Shown here piece by piece: positions 42,368 to 53,528 of a DNA stretch of 64,000 bases. The stretch is from Streptomyces termitum (GTDB lineage: Bacteria; Actinomycetota; Actinomycetes; Streptomycetales; Streptomycetaceae). The position numbers were made by a program, and so were the translations under genes. The stretch lies in assembly GCF_014650175.1 (NCBI RefSeq), contig NZ_BMUL01000001.1:538013-602012 (forward strand), written 5' to 3'. The notes beneath the pieces were generated by a model. The model was not told the DNA's origin, did no database searches, and saw only the letters and a program-made list of their open reading frames with translations. Positions within the stretch are counted from its first letter, which is position 1. The number at the start of each line of letters is the position of its first letter.

Positions 42368-42782
42368 CCCGGTCCCCGGCCGGTCGCGCGCGGCCGCGGA
42401 ATCCGTCGCGGGGCCGCCACCCGGACGGGCGCTTCCGGCCCGACTGAGGCCCATATCACACGGGTGGCGGCATGGCCCTCACCCCGCGTCGCGGTGTGGC
42501 GCGAGGAGCGCGCACCCCTTACCCCGCCTGCCCGGGAAGGAGCGGGGGAGGGGGCTTTGGAGTCCACGGAAAGCCCCGCGTCCCCTACGTTCTGTGACCC
42601 GTATCACCGCTCTCCGGTCACCCGCGATTTAGGGTCCCACGGCCTGCGGGGATAACCTGCGAGACGGACATGCCGCGTCCACGGACACCGTGTACGCCCT
42701 CCTGGTGACAGCGCCGTCACGTTGCCCTCCGCGGCACGCCCACGCAGACAACGAACCGCGATCATCTAGAAAAGGGACGCGC
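42368..42782. promoter_or_regulatory. Upstream region of sucCD with two CRP-like palindromes
   Basis: A 415-nt gap. TGTGA-N6-TCACC lies at 42593-42608 (dyad GTGA/TCAC) and a perfect GTGAC-N6-GTCAC at 42705-42720. A -10-like TAACCT (42653-42658) lies between them; its -35 is poor. AAGGGA before GTG 42783 is the sucC ribosome site. No small gene is convincing here. Confidence 0.5.
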
Positions 42783-43961
42783 GTGGACCTGTTCGAGTAC
42801 CAGGCGAGGGACCTCTTCGCCAAGCACGGTGTACCGGTGCTGGCCGGTGAAGTCATCGACACGCCTGAGGCGGCGCGCGAGGCCACCGAGCGTCTTGGCG
42901 GCAAGTCGGTCGTCAAGGCCCAGGTGAAGGTCGGCGGCCGCGGCAAGGCCGGCGGCGTCAAGCTCGCCGCCACCCCGGACGAGGCCGTCGCCCGCGCGAC
43001 GGACATCCTGGGCATGGACATCAAGGGCCACACGGTCCACAAGGTGATGATCGCCGAGCTGTCCCCGGAGATCGAGGCGGAGTACTACGTCTCGTACCTC
43101 CTCGACCGCACCAACCGCACCTTCCTGGCCATGGCCTCGGTGCAGGGCGGCATGGACATCGAGGAGGTCGCGGAGAAGACCCCCGAGGCCCTCGCGAAGG
43201 TCCCGGTCAACGCCAACGACGGCGTCACCATCGAGAAGGCCCGCGAGATCGTCGCCCAGGCGAAGTTCCCGGCCGAGGTCGCCGAGGGCGTCGCCGAGGT
43301 CCTGGTCACCCTGTGGGACACCTTCGTCGCCGAGGACGCCCTCCTCGTCGAGGTCAACCCGCTGGTGAAGACCAAGGACGGCCGCATCCTGGCCCTCGAC
43401 GGCAAGGTCTCGCTCGACGAGAACGCCGACTTCCGCCAGCCGGAGCACGAGGCCCTGGAGGACAAGGCCGCGGCCAACCCGCTGGAGGCCGCCGCCAAGG
43501 CCAAGGGCCTCAACTACGTCAAGCTCGACGGCGAGGTCGGCATCATCGGCAACGGCGCCGGCCTGGTCATGTCGACCCTGGACGTCGTCGCGTACGCCGG
43601 TGAGAACCACGGCGGCGTGAAGCCGGCCAACTTCCTCGACATCGGCGGCGGCGCCTCCGCCGAGGTCATGGCGAACGGCCTGGAGATCATCCTCGGCGAC
43701 GCGGACGTCAAGTCCGTCTTCGTCAACGTCTTCGGCGGCATCACCGCCTGCGACGAGGTCGCCAACGGCATCGTGCAGGCCCTGGAGCTCCTCGCCTCGA
43801 AGGGCGAAGAGGTCACCAAGCCGCTGGTCGTGCGCCTCGACGGCAACAACGCGGAGCTGGGTCGCAAGATCCTGTCGGACGCCAACCACCCGCTCGTGCA
43901 GCGCGTGGACACCATGGACGGCGCGGCCGACAAGGCCGCCGAGCTCGCGGCCGCGAAGTAA
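42783..43961 (+). CDS. sucC: Succinyl-CoA synthetase, beta subunit
   Basis: With SucD interconverts succinyl-CoA and succinate with phosphorylation of ADP or GDP, a TCA step. The 392-residue ATP-grasp protein starts at GTG 42783 ([19 protein letters not shown] is the conserved opening). [17 protein letters not shown] binds the nucleotide, LVEVNPL binds Mg2+, and [12 protein letters not shown] and DIGGGAS are typical of the C-terminal domain. It is followed after 21 nt by sucD, one operon. Confidence 0.97.
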   Translation: MDLFEYQARDLFAKHGVPVLAGEVIDTPEAAREATERLGGKSVVKAQVKVGGRGKAGGVKLAATPDEAVARATDILGMDIKGHTVHKVMIAELSPEIEAEYYVSYLLDRTNRTFLAMASVQGGMDIEEVAEKTPEALAKVPVNANDGVTIEKAREIVAQAKFPAEVAEGVAEVLVTLWDTFVAEDALLVEVNPLVKTKDGRILALDGKVSLDENADFRQPEHEALEDKAAANPLEAAAKAKGLNYVKLDGEVGIIGNGAGLVMSTLDVVAYAGENHGGVKPANFLDIGGGASAEVMANGLEIILGDADVKSVFVNVFGGITACDEVANGIVQALELLASKGEEVTKPLVVRLDGNNAELGRKILSDANHPLVQRVDTMDGAADKAAELAAAK

Positions 43962-43982
43962 GGGAAGAGGGAAAGAACAGCC

Positions 43983-44867
43983 ATGGCTATCTTCCTCAAC
44001 AAGGACAGCAAGGTCATCGTCCAGGGCATGACCGGTGCCACGGGCATGAAGCACACCAAGCTCATGCTGGGTGACGGCACCAACATCGTCGGCGGCGTGA
44101 ACCCGCGCAAGGCCGGCACCGTCGTCGACTTCGACGGCACCGAGGTCCCCGTCTTCGGCACCGTCGCCGAGGCCATGAAGGAGACCGGCGCCAACGTCTC
44201 GGTCCTCTTCGTGCCGCCGGCCTTCGCGAAGGCCGCCGTGGTCGAGGCGATCGACGCCGAGATCCCGCTCGCCGTCGTCATCACCGAGGGCATCGCCGTC
44301 CACGACTCGGCCGCGTTCTACGCGTACGCCGTGGCGCAGGGCAACAAGACCCGCCTCATCGGCCCGAACTGCCCCGGCCTCATCACCCCGGGCCAGTCCA
44401 ACGCCGGCATCATCCCGGGCGACATCACGAAGCCGGGCCGCATCGGCCTGGTCTCGAAGTCCGGCACGCTGACGTACCAGATGATGTACGAGCTCCGCGA
44501 CATCGGCTTCTCCTCCGCCGTCGGCATCGGTGGCGACCCGGTCATCGGCACCACGCACATCGACGCCCTCGCGGCCTTCGAGGCGGACCCCGACACCGAC
44601 CTGATCGTCATGATCGGCGAGATCGGCGGCGACGCCGAGGAGCGCGCGGCCGACTACATCAAGGCCAACGTCACCAAGCCGGTCGTCGGCTACGTCGCGG
44701 GCTTCACCGCGCCCGAGGGCAAGACCATGGGCCACGCCGGCGCCATCGTCTCCGGCTCCTCCGGCACCGCCCAGGCGAAGAAGGAGGCCCTGGAGGCCGC
44801 CGGTGTGAAGGTCGGCAAGACCCCCACCGAGACCGCCAAGCTGGCGCGCGCGATCCTCGCGGGCTGA
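43983..44867 (+). CDS. sucD: Succinyl-CoA synthetase, alpha subunit
   Basis: The CoA-binding and phosphohistidine subunit, 294 residues. The N-terminal Rossmann CoA-binding domain shows [11 protein letters not shown]; the second domain has [11 protein letters not shown] and the active His in [13 protein letters not shown] (near residue 250). ATG 43983 follows GGGAAAGAA. The operon ends at a long hairpin. Confidence 0.97.
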   Translation: MAIFLNKDSKVIVQGMTGATGMKHTKLMLGDGTNIVGGVNPRKAGTVVDFDGTEVPVFGTVAEAMKETGANVSVLFVPPAFAKAAVVEAIDAEIPLAVVITEGIAVHDSAAFYAYAVAQGNKTRLIGPNCPGLITPGQSNAGIIPGDITKPGRIGLVSKSGTLTYQMMYELRDIGFSSAVGIGGDPVIGTTHIDALAAFEADPDTDLIVMIGEIGGDAEERAADYIKANVTKPVVGYVAGFTAPEGKTMGHAGAIVSGSSGTAQAKKEALEAAGVKVGKTPTETAKLARAILAG

Positions 44868-44889
44868 CACGGCACAGCAGGACCGTAGG

Positions 44890-44936
44890 CGAGTGGGCCC
44901 CGCCCTCCCGGAAGACCGGGAGGCGGGGCCCACTCG
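44890..44936. terminator. Long hairpin between sucD and the convergent regulator gene
   Basis: Arms of 22 and 21 nt (44890-44911 and 44916-44936) pair with a single bulged base around a short loop. It serves both converging genes. Confidence 0.85.
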
Positions 44937-44960
44937 CGTGTGCCGGACAGGGCCTAGGCC

Positions 44961-46217
44961 CTAGCCGGTGAAGGGCAGCAGCCGTTCGGGGCCGGGGTTC
45001 GGTTCGGTGCGGAGGCGGTCGCGCAGCTTCGTGTCCTGCGTGCCGAGCTTCTGCGGGCCGCCGCGCACCGGGACGCCGTTCACGATCTGGCCGGGGGCGA
45101 CGTCCGGGATGTAGCGGGTCGGCGCGGTCAGCGCGGTCAGGGCGGTGACGCAGGCCAGGACGGCGGTGACGCCGACGACCACCCGGGTGGTGCGCCGGAG
45201 CCGCCGGTCGCTGCCGGTGCGGACGGTGCGGGCCGCCGGGAGGGCCGCCGCCGGGGTCTCCGCGACGAGCGCGCCCAGCCGTTCCCGGAGCGCGTCGGGG
45301 TCGGCGAGCTCGGGCATCCGGCGGCCGATCTCGTCGTGCGCGTACATCAGCCGGTTGGCGGCGGCGGGGGTGCTCGCCTCGGTCTCGGCGGCGGTCTCGG
45401 GCAGGTCGAGCCCGAGCCCGTCGTAGAGCAGGACGGTGCGGCGGTACGGCGCCGGCAGGTCGAGGAGCGTGCCGAGCAGGGTCCGGGGGCCGGTCTCGGA
45501 GGGCGGGGCGTCGGGGTGCCGGTGGGCGCGGCGCAGCCGGTGCCAGGGGGAGAGGGCGTACTCGTACGCCGCCGCCCGCACCCAGCCGACCGGGTCGGCG
45601 TCCACGGCCACCTCGGGCCAGTGCTGCCAGGCGGTCCGGAAGGCGTGCTCGACGGCCTCGGCGGAGAGCGCGCGGCGGCCGGTGAGCAGGTGGGTCTGGT
45701 GGACGAGCCCGGGGGCGGCGTGCCCGTAGAGCGCGTCGAACGCCTCCTCGGGGGTGAGCCCGGCCGGCCCGGGACCGGCGGTCTCGGACACGGCGGCCTC
45801 GGGTGCGGCGGTGTCGGGCACGGTGGTCCCGGGAGGGGCCCCGGAGGACTCCTCCGCGCGTTTCAGGCGTTCCCCGGAGCGGGCCGGGGAGCCCGGGGCC
45901 CCGGCGGCGGTGCCCCGCCCGGCCGCCTTGGGCCGCACGTTCGCGGCGGGCGGCGCGGACGGCTTGCGCTCCTGGGGAGCGGCGGGCCCGGCCGGGGCGC
46001 CGTCCAGCAGCCGGACGTACGCCTCCCGCTTGCGGCCCCGGGGGGCCGAGCGGCCGGTCTCCCACGCCTTGACCGTGGCCTTCGTGACGCCCACGGCCTC
46101 GGCGACCTGCTCCTCGCTCAGGGCGAGCGCCTCGCGCAGCCGCCGCCGTTCCTTGGGCGTCGGCAGCGCGGTCGCGGTGGAGGGGGGCGCGGTGCCCCCC
46201 CGGCTCGGCTGGCTCAT
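44961..46217 (-). CDS. HTH / ECF-sigma-like / membrane-helix fusion protein
   Basis: A 418-residue protein, ATG 46217 with GGGAGG about 9 nt upstream. Three parts: an N-terminal XRE-type helix-turn-helix (about 21-71: LSEEQVAEAVGVTKATVKAWETGR), a Pro/Ala linker, and a middle part (about 150-300) resembling ECF sigma regions 2 and 4 (FDALYGHAAPGLVHQTHLLTG; LPAPYRRTVLLYDGLGLDLPE). One membrane helix (about 346-365) precedes a short outer tail. No anti-sigma gene adjoins. It probably anchors transcription control to the membrane (inference); the sigma-like part may no longer bind promoters. Confidence 0.8.
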   Translation of the reverse strand: MSQPSRGGTAPPSTATALPTPKERRRLREALALSEEQVAEAVGVTKATVKAWETGRSAPRGRKREAYVRLLDGAPAGPAAPQERKPSAPPAANVRPKAAGRGTAAGAPGSPARSGERLKRAEESSGAPPGTTVPDTAAPEAAVSETAGPGPAGLTPEEAFDALYGHAAPGLVHQTHLLTGRRALSAEAVEHAFRTAWQHWPEVAVDADPVGWVRAAAYEYALSPWHRLRRAHRHPDAPPSETGPRTLLGTLLDLPAPYRRTVLLYDGLGLDLPETAAETEASTPAAANRLMYAHDEIGRRMPELADPDALRERLGALVAETPAAALPAARTVRTGSDRRLRRTTRVVVGVTAVLACVTALTALTAPTRYIPDVAPGQIVNGVPVRGGPQKLGTQDTKLRDRLRTEPNPGPERLLPFTG

Positions 46218-46336
46218 CGGCGTCGACCTCCCGCGGAGCAACTCTGGCCGGAAAAGTACATAAACGTATATTGAGCGACACAGCGGATGTTTGCCTGTTA
46301 CGCCGCGAAAGCGCGTGTCGTTGGCAGCATGGCCCC

Positions 46337-47884
46337 GTGACCCACCTGACCGAGCACTCCCTCGTCCGGCGCGGCACCTCCGCGGCCTTCGTGACCGCCT
46401 GCGTCCGGGGCGGGCTCGCCGCCGGACTCGGCGCCGGAGCGCTCGCGGTCCTGGTGGTCGTCGCCTGGATCAGCTCCCCCTTCCCCGACGGCGACGCGGG
46501 CGGGGCCCTCCATCTGGCCGCCGGGCTGTGGCTGCTGGCCCACGGGGTGGACCTGGTCCGCACCGACGCCCTCGGCGGGGTCCCCGCCCCGCTCGGGCTC
46601 GCCCCGCTGCTGCTGGCCTGGCCGCCGCTGTGGCTGGTCTTCCGGGCCGTGCGCGGCACCCTCGCGCCCGCCGACGAGACCCGCCCCCGGCCCTCCCCGG
46701 CGGGCGCGCTCGGCGCCGTCTCCGGCGGCTACCTGCTGGTCGCGGCCGTGATCGTGGTCTACAGCGAGAGCGGCCCGTTCCCCGCCGACCTGGTCACGGC
46801 GGGCCTGTGGCTGCCGGGTGCGGTGCTCGGCGCGGCCGGGGCCGGGGTGTGGGCGGCGCTGGGCCGGCCCCTGCCGGGCCGGGAGGAGGCCGCCGCCGCG
46901 CTGCGCGGCGCCGCGAGCGGCCTGGTGGCGCTGTCGGCCGGTGGGGCGGTGCTGGCGGGGACGGCGCTGGTGTGGCGGGCGGGCGCCGCGCGGGCCGCCT
47001 TCGACGGGATCGCGGGGGAGTGGTCCGGTCGGGTGGCGCTGGGGCTGCTGCTCCTCGCGCTGCTGCCGAACGCGGCGGTGTGGGCGGCGGCGTACGGCCT
47101 CGGGCCCGGTTTCGCGCTCGGCACGGGCGTCCTGGCGACCCCGCTGGGCCTCGCCGGGGACCCGGCCCTGCCGCCGTTCCCGCTGCTCGCGGCGGTGCCG
47201 CCGGAGGGGCGGGGCGGCTGGCCGCAGTGGGCCGCGCTGGCGGTGCCGCTGCTGGCCGCGGTGCTGCTGGGGCGCGCGGTGGGCCGGGAGACCGGCACCG
47301 GACCGGCGCGCGGGACGGCGCTCGCGGCACTCGGCGCGGCGGGGGCGTACGCCGTCGGGGTCGCGGTCCTGGCGGGCGCCGCGGCGGGCCCGCTGGGCTC
47401 GGGCCGGCTGCGCGCCTTCGGCCCGGTGTGGTGGCAGGCGGGCGGGGCGGCGGCCGTCTGGGCCCTGCTCCTCGGCCTGCCGACGGCCCTGGCGGTACGG
47501 GCCTGGGGCCGCCGCGTACCCCGCCCGAAGGAGCCGAAGAGGCCGAAGGAGCCGGAGCACCCGAAGGGCCCGGAGGCCGCCGGGCACGCGGAGGAAACGG
47601 CCCCGTCCGGCGCCCGGTCCGCCCGGCTCCCCGCCCTCTTCCGGAGGCCCTTCCTCCGGTCGCCCTTCCTCCGGCTCCCCTTCCGGCGGAGGGCCGCGCA
47701 GGGCGGGCCCGTCCCCGAGGAGGTCCGGGCCCCCGTCCCCGTACGCCCCGCCTCGCCCCGGGGGCCGGACCCCCTGGACGTGGCGCTGGGCCTGGACGAC
47801 GAGGGCTACGAGCCGTACGACTACCTCCCGGCCTCCTGGGAGAGCGGCCCGGGCGCCCCCGGCGGCGCCCCGAAGCCCGGCTGA
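46337..47884 (+). CDS. DUF6350-family multi-pass membrane protein
   Basis: A 515-residue integral membrane protein with about ten hydrophobic segments through residue 400, then a charged Pro/Lys/Arg-rich cytoplasmic tail (about 400-515). The order HTH-sigma fusion, DUF6350, purN is common in Streptomyces. DUF6350 proteins have been linked in annotation to cell-division protein PerM; the function is not settled. GTG 46337 is taken because CAGCAT ends 6 nt upstream and there is no Shine-Dalgarno, suggesting a leaderless start. It runs convergent with the next membrane-protein gene. Confidence 0.82.
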   Translation: MTHLTEHSLVRRGTSAAFVTACVRGGLAAGLGAGALAVLVVVAWISSPFPDGDAGGALHLAAGLWLLAHGVDLVRTDALGGVPAPLGLAPLLLAWPPLWLVFRAVRGTLAPADETRPRPSPAGALGAVSGGYLLVAAVIVVYSESGPFPADLVTAGLWLPGAVLGAAGAGVWAALGRPLPGREEAAAALRGAASGLVALSAGGAVLAGTALVWRAGAARAAFDGIAGEWSGRVALGLLLLALLPNAAVWAAAYGLGPGFALGTGVLATPLGLAGDPALPPFPLLAAVPPEGRGGWPQWAALAVPLLAAVLLGRAVGRETGTGPARGTALAALGAAGAYAVGVAVLAGAAAGPLGSGRLRAFGPVWWQAGGAAAVWALLLGLPTALAVRAWGRRVPRPKEPKRPKEPEHPKGPEAAGHAEETAPSGARSARLPALFRRPFLRSPFLRLPFRRRAAQGGPVPEEVRAPVPVRPASPRGPDPLDVALGLDDEGYEPYDYLPASWESGPGAPGGAPKPG

Positions 47885-47899
47885 CCGGCTGAGGCTTTG

Positions 47900-48673
47900 C
47901 TACTCGCGCACCCCGAAGCCCGTCCGCAGCGGCTTGGGCAGCAGGTCGTTGCAGGCCAGCTCGCCCGCGTGCGTGAGGGCGTCGTCCCGGCACTCGTAGA
48001 AGTCCCGGTAGACGAGCTGCATGGTGAAGCCGAAGCCCACGATCAGCAGGGCGACGGTGGCGGAGACCAGGCCGCCGATGGCCGCGGTCCGCATCGAGCG
48101 GGCCGGACTGGGGGCGGCCGGCCGTCCCGAGGGCTGGGACGGGGGCTGTGATTCCCGCGACATTCCGGCGGCCGCCTCCGGGGCCCCCGGCGTCCCCGTC
48201 TCCTTCGGCTTCGACCGCAGCGCGCTGACCGCCCAGTAGACGGAGAGCGCGCCGAGCAGCAGGGCAAGCTGCGGCAGGTCGAAGATCGCGAAGAAGAAGG
48301 CCCACATGCCGCCGAGGACGGCGTACCGGGCCCGCCGCTGGGCCGGGTCGGTCGGGTCCCAGCGCAGCCCCGGCCGCTCGGGCCCGGGTCCGGCGGGGCC
48401 GCCGCCCTGGCCGCCGCTCCGGCGCTCGGGGCCGCCGCCGAAGCCGTCCGACGAACGGCCCGGCTGGCGCGGGCTCCAGCGCCCGTCCGCGGAGCCGGTG
48501 ACGGGCGACGAGGGATCGCCGGAGCCGTCCCCGGAGCCGTCGGCGGCGTGGTCGTCCCGCCCCCGCGGACCGTCCGGCCGCTGCGGCTGGCGCGGCTGCC
48601 ACGGCTGGTCGGGCTGGCCCTCGGGCGGCGGCGCGAACGGGTTGTTGTCGTTCGTGGACTGGCGATCCGGCAT
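47900..48673 (-). CDS. Membrane protein with Pro/Gly/Asp-rich N-terminal tail, hypothetical
   Basis: A 257-residue protein; ATG 48673 has GAGGGAAGA upstream. The first 105 residues are disordered (Pro, Gly, Asp, Arg, Gln). Three hydrophobic helices follow: about 108-145 (YAVLGGMWAFFFAIFDLPQL and continuing) and later AAIGGLVSATVALLIVGFGF. The C-terminal end carries two Cys (YECRDDALTHAGELACNDLL) that could pair outside the membrane. No family recognised. It ends 16 nt from the convergent DUF6350 gene and is divergent from purN. Confidence 0.75.
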   Translation of the reverse strand: MPDRQSTNDNNPFAPPPEGQPDQPWQPRQPQRPDGPRGRDDHAADGSGDGSGDPSSPVTGSADGRWSPRQPGRSSDGFGGGPERRSGGQGGGPAGPGPERPGLRWDPTDPAQRRARYAVLGGMWAFFFAIFDLPQLALLLGALSVYWAVSALRSKPKETGTPGAPEAAAGMSRESQPPSQPSGRPAAPSPARSMRTAAIGGLVSATVALLIVGFGFTMQLVYRDFYECRDDALTHAGELACNDLLPKPLRTGFGVRE

Positions 48674-48892
48674 CTGCTGGACGTCTTCCCTCTGTCGTCG
48701 TGACCGTCGTCGCACCGGGAGGCGTCACCGGCGTCGGACCCTGACGCTACCCCCCTGCTCCGCCCCCGTCCCGTGGGGGCCGTCCCGTGTGCCGGTATCG
48801 TTGCTCGCGGTCGAGCCATTCGTAGGGTTCCCCGTATCGAGGGGCACGATTCGTTCGTACGACCGCACAAACACCACGGAAAGAGTGCCCCT

Positions 48893-49502
48893 GTGGCTGC
48901 CGCCCGCCTTGTCGTCCTGGTCTCCGGGTCGGGTACCAACCTCCAGGCCCTCCTCGACGGCATCGCCGCCGACCCCGACGGGTACGGCGCGGAGATCGTC
49001 GCCGTCGGCGCGGACCGCGAGGGGATCGCCGGTCTGGAGCGGGCCGACCGCGCCGGGATCCCCACCTTCGTGTGCCGGGTGAAGGACCACGCGACCCGCG
49101 AGGAGTGGGACCGCGCGCTGGCCGCGGCCACCGCCGCGCACGCCCCCGACCTCGTCGTCTCGGCCGGGTTCATGAAGATCCTCGGCAAGGAGTTCCTCGC
49201 CCGCTTCGGCGGCCGGGTCGTCAACACCCACCCGGCGCTCCTCCCCAGTTTTCCCGGTGCCCACGGGGTGCGTGACGCGCTCGCCCACGGCGTGAAGGTC
49301 ACCGGATGCACCGTCCACTTCGTCGACGACGGCGTCGACACCGGCCCGATCATCGCCCAGGGGGCGGTCGAGGTCCGGGAGTCGGACGATGAAGCCGCTC
49401 TGCACGAGCGGATCAAGGAAGTCGAGCGCTCGCTGCTCGTCGACGTCGTGGGGCGCCTCGCCCGGCACGGCTACCGCATTGAGGGACGAAAGGTTCAGAT
49501 CG

Positions 49503-49522
<20 letters not shown>
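48893..49522 (+). CDS. purN: Phosphoribosylglycinamide formyltransferase
   Basis: Transfers formyl from 10-formyl-THF to GAR in purine synthesis. The 209-residue protein begins [15 protein letters not shown] (phosphate loop). The catalytic motif [15 protein letters not shown] carries Asn and His, and [13 protein letters not shown] carries the Asp. The GTG at 48893 suits the conserved N-terminus; GGAAAGAG lies upstream. purH starts 20 nt before its end, so the two are co-translated. folD, which makes the cofactor, lies 4 kb downstream. Confidence 0.96.
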
Positions 49523-51062
<1,540 letters not shown>

Positions 51063-51069
51063 CGGATCC

Positions 51070-51110
51070 GCGGGCGCGGGCCTTCCACCAGGTGGAGGCC
51101 CCGCGCCCGC
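51070..51110 (+). terminator. Hairpin terminator after purH
   Basis: An 11-bp outer stem GCGGGCGCGGG/CCCGCGCCCGC plus an inner TCCACC/GGTGGA stem with a small internal loop, 8 nt after the purH stop. Confidence 0.7.
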
Positions 51111-51177
51111 GCCCCCGTGAGCCGCTCAGCCGTTCGGGCCGTCTCTGGTCTAATGGTCCGGTCCCGGGGCGGCCGGC

Positions 51178-52632
51178 ATGAGTGGAGACGTGGTGTTGGA
51201 CCTACTGAAGAAGCCCGCTGCGGACTCCGCCGAGGAGCGGCCCGAGGGCCGGCCGGGCCCCGCGCCCGCCCCCCTCCTGCCGTACCTCGCGGCCGCCGCC
51301 GTCCTCACCGGCCTGTACTTCCTCTACTCCTGGGTGCAGTACGACCACTTCCGCACCCCCTCCTGGGACCTCGGCATCTTCGGGCAGTCCGTCCGCTCCT
51401 ACGCCGAGTTCCGCCTCCCGGTCTCCGACATCAAGGGCCCCGGCTTCCCGATCCTCGGCGACCACTTCAGCCCGGTGACGGCGCTCCTCGCCCCGCTCTA
51501 CTGGATATGGTCCTCACCGGTCTCGCTGCTGTTCGCGCAGGCCGCCCTCTTCGCCGCCTCCGCCGTCGTCGTCGGCCGCACCGCCCAGGAGGTCCTGGGC
51601 AGCCGCGCGGCGGGCCTCGCCCTCACGGCGGCGTACGGGCTCTCCTGGGGCCTCCAGGAGGCCGTGAAGTCGGACTTCCACGAGATCGCCTTCGCCGTCC
51701 CGCTGCTCGCCCTCACCTGCCGGGCCCTGATCCTCGGCCGCTGGACCGCCGCCGTGGCCTGGTCGGTGCCGCTGGTGCTGGTCAAGGAGGACATGGGGCT
51801 GACGGTCGCCATGGTCGGCGTCGTCCTCGTGGTGAAGGGGCAGCGGGCGCTCGGCGCGGCCCTCGCCGGCTTCGGCGCCACCGCCTTCGCGCTCACCGTC
51901 CTCGTCCTCATCCCGGCCGCCAGCAAGCTCGGCCAGTACGACTACTGGTCCAAGATCGAGAAGACCGGCAGCGGCGCCGAGACCTCCTTCGCGCAGCTCG
52001 TCTCGGACGCGCTCTCCTCCGGCGAGCGCTGGGAGATGGTCCTCTTCCTCTTCGCGATCACCGGCTTCCTCGCCCTGCGCTCGCCGCTCGCGCTGCTCGT
52101 CCTGCCCACCCTGGGCTGGCGCTTCGTCTCCCAGGACCCCAACCACTGGGGCATGCACTGGCACTACAGCGCCGTCCTGATGCCGGTGGCCTTCCTGGCC
52201 CTGGTCGACGGGATCCGGGCGGCGCGCACCTCGCCGCGCCCCTGGCTGGCCGCGTACGGGAAGGTGGCGGTGGCCGCCTCGGTCGCCGTCTCGCTGACCC
52301 TCGCCGCGAACCTGCCGCTGCGCGACCTGCTCAAGCCGGAGACGTACGCCGCCGACGTCCGCGCCGACCAGGCCCGCGCGGCGGTCGCGGCGGTCCCGGC
52401 GGGCGCCAGCGTGGAGGCGGACGTGCCGCTGCTCGCCCACCTCACCGCCGGCCACCGGGTCTTCTGGGTGGGCACCTCGAAGGGGGCGACGCCGGACTAC
52501 CTCGCCCTCGACCTGCGCGGCTGGGGCCAGCCGCTCACCGACCCGGTCGCGACGGCGACCCAGCTCCACCCGGAGGCGTCGTACGAGATCGTCCACCGCT
52601 CGGAGGGCTTCGCGGTCCTGCGCAAGAAGTAG
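51178..52632 (+). CDS. DUF2079-family multi-pass membrane protein
   Basis: A 484-residue integral membrane protein with about ten helices. The N-terminal loop DLGIFGQSVRSYAEFRLPV followed by GDHFSPVTALLAPLYW is the typical DUF2079 signature; the fold resembles GT-C glycosyltransferases, with acidic residues in the first loop. The function is not established. ATG 51178 is chosen; a GTG at 51190 is an alternative. TCTAAT (51150) upstream is a weak -10 candidate. A strong terminator follows. Confidence 0.85.
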   Translation: MSGDVVLDLLKKPAADSAEERPEGRPGPAPAPLLPYLAAAAVLTGLYFLYSWVQYDHFRTPSWDLGIFGQSVRSYAEFRLPVSDIKGPGFPILGDHFSPVTALLAPLYWIWSSPVSLLFAQAALFAASAVVVGRTAQEVLGSRAAGLALTAAYGLSWGLQEAVKSDFHEIAFAVPLLALTCRALILGRWTAAVAWSVPLVLVKEDMGLTVAMVGVVLVVKGQRALGAALAGFGATAFALTVLVLIPAASKLGQYDYWSKIEKTGSGAETSFAQLVSDALSSGERWEMVLFLFAITGFLALRSPLALLVLPTLGWRFVSQDPNHWGMHWHYSAVLMPVAFLALVDGIRAARTSPRPWLAAYGKVAVAASVAVSLTLAANLPLRDLLKPETYAADVRADQARAAVAAVPAGASVEADVPLLAHLTAGHRVFWVGTSKGATPDYLALDLRGWGQPLTDPVATATQLHPEASYEIVHRSEGFAVLRKK

Positions 52633-52641
52633 CGGGTACGC

Positions 52642-52680
52642 CGAAGGGGCCCGGTTCCGACGCGGAACCGGGCCCCTTCG
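52642..52680. terminator. 18-bp perfect hairpin between convergent genes
   Basis: The arms 52642-52659 and 52663-52680 are fully complementary around ACG. It serves the DUF2079 gene and the convergent membrane-protein gene. Confidence 0.85.
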
Positions 52681-52697
52681 CGGTGCCGTGCGGAGGA

Positions 52698-53267
52698 TCA
52701 GAAGCGCGGGCGCTTGAACCAGGCGGCGGCGTCCGCCTTCGAGAAGAAGACGATGATCAGGATGCCGAGCACCAGCGCGACGACCGAGGCGCCCTGGCCC
52801 TGGGCCATGTTCGCCAGACCGCCCGCGGTGACGAGCGAGCCGTAGACGATGCCGGATATCCGGATGCCGTTGCCGCCGTTGGCGCACTTGGCGGCGATGA
52901 TGACGCCCCAGACACCGAGGGCGACGCCGATCAGGCCGATGATGACGATCACGCCGGTCGCGGTGGCGGAGGCGGTGCTGTCGAGCCCCGCCTCGTTCAC
53001 GAGCATGCTGCCCGCGAAGGCGGCGATGATGCCGACGAGGATCTGGAGGATGCCCATGATCCACAGCATCACGCGGGCCGCCTTGACGGTGCCCGGCATG
53101 GGCATCGGCGCGCCGTACGGCGCCGGGCCGCCCGGGTAGGCGCCGTAGGGGGAGACCGGCGGGGCGGCCGGGTAGCCGTAGCCGGGCTGCTGGCCCTGCG
53201 GCTGGCCGTAACCGGGCTGCTGGCCCTGCGGCGGGCCGTAGGGGTTGTTCGGGTCGCCGAAGCTCAT
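52698..53267 (-). CDS. Membrane protein with Gly/Gln/Tyr/Pro-rich tail, hypothetical
   Basis: A 189-residue protein; ATG 53267 has GGAGGAAGT upstream. The first 60 residues are Gly, Gln, Pro and Tyr-rich with a direct GQQPGYG duplication visible in DNA as well. Four hydrophobic helices follow (MLWIMGILQILVGIIAAFAG, GVIVIIGLIGVALGVWGVII, GIVYGSLVTAGGLAN, VVALVLGILIIVFF). Such tailed four-helix proteins are common in actinobacteria without known function. Divergent from folD. Confidence 0.8.
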   Translation of the reverse strand: MSFGDPNNPYGPPQGQQPGYGQPQGQQPGYGYPAAPPVSPYGAYPGGPAPYGAPMPMPGTVKAARVMLWIMGILQILVGIIAAFAGSMLVNEAGLDSTASATATGVIVIIGLIGVALGVWGVIIAAKCANGGNGIRISGIVYGSLVTAGGLANMAQGQGASVVALVLGILIIVFFSKADAAAWFKRPRF

Positions 53268-53528
53268 CGTGCACTTCCTCCGTGAATGTTCTCGTGCGGG
53301 GACGACGCGGCCCGCGCGGAGGAACTTTCACGGCACGTGAGCGGATTCCCCCCGGCACTTTCCGCGGCACTGCGCTGGTCATCGTCGTCGCAGGCCGGAC
53401 GTGTTGTCCAGTCGGTACGCCCCGGAGTTGTGCAAGTGCAACCCTTCGTTCCGCCCGGGGAGGCCCCCTCCGGAGCCCGTACGGCTCCGAATTGGGAGAA
53501 GGCGGGGGTCATCCGCGAGGATGTCCCC

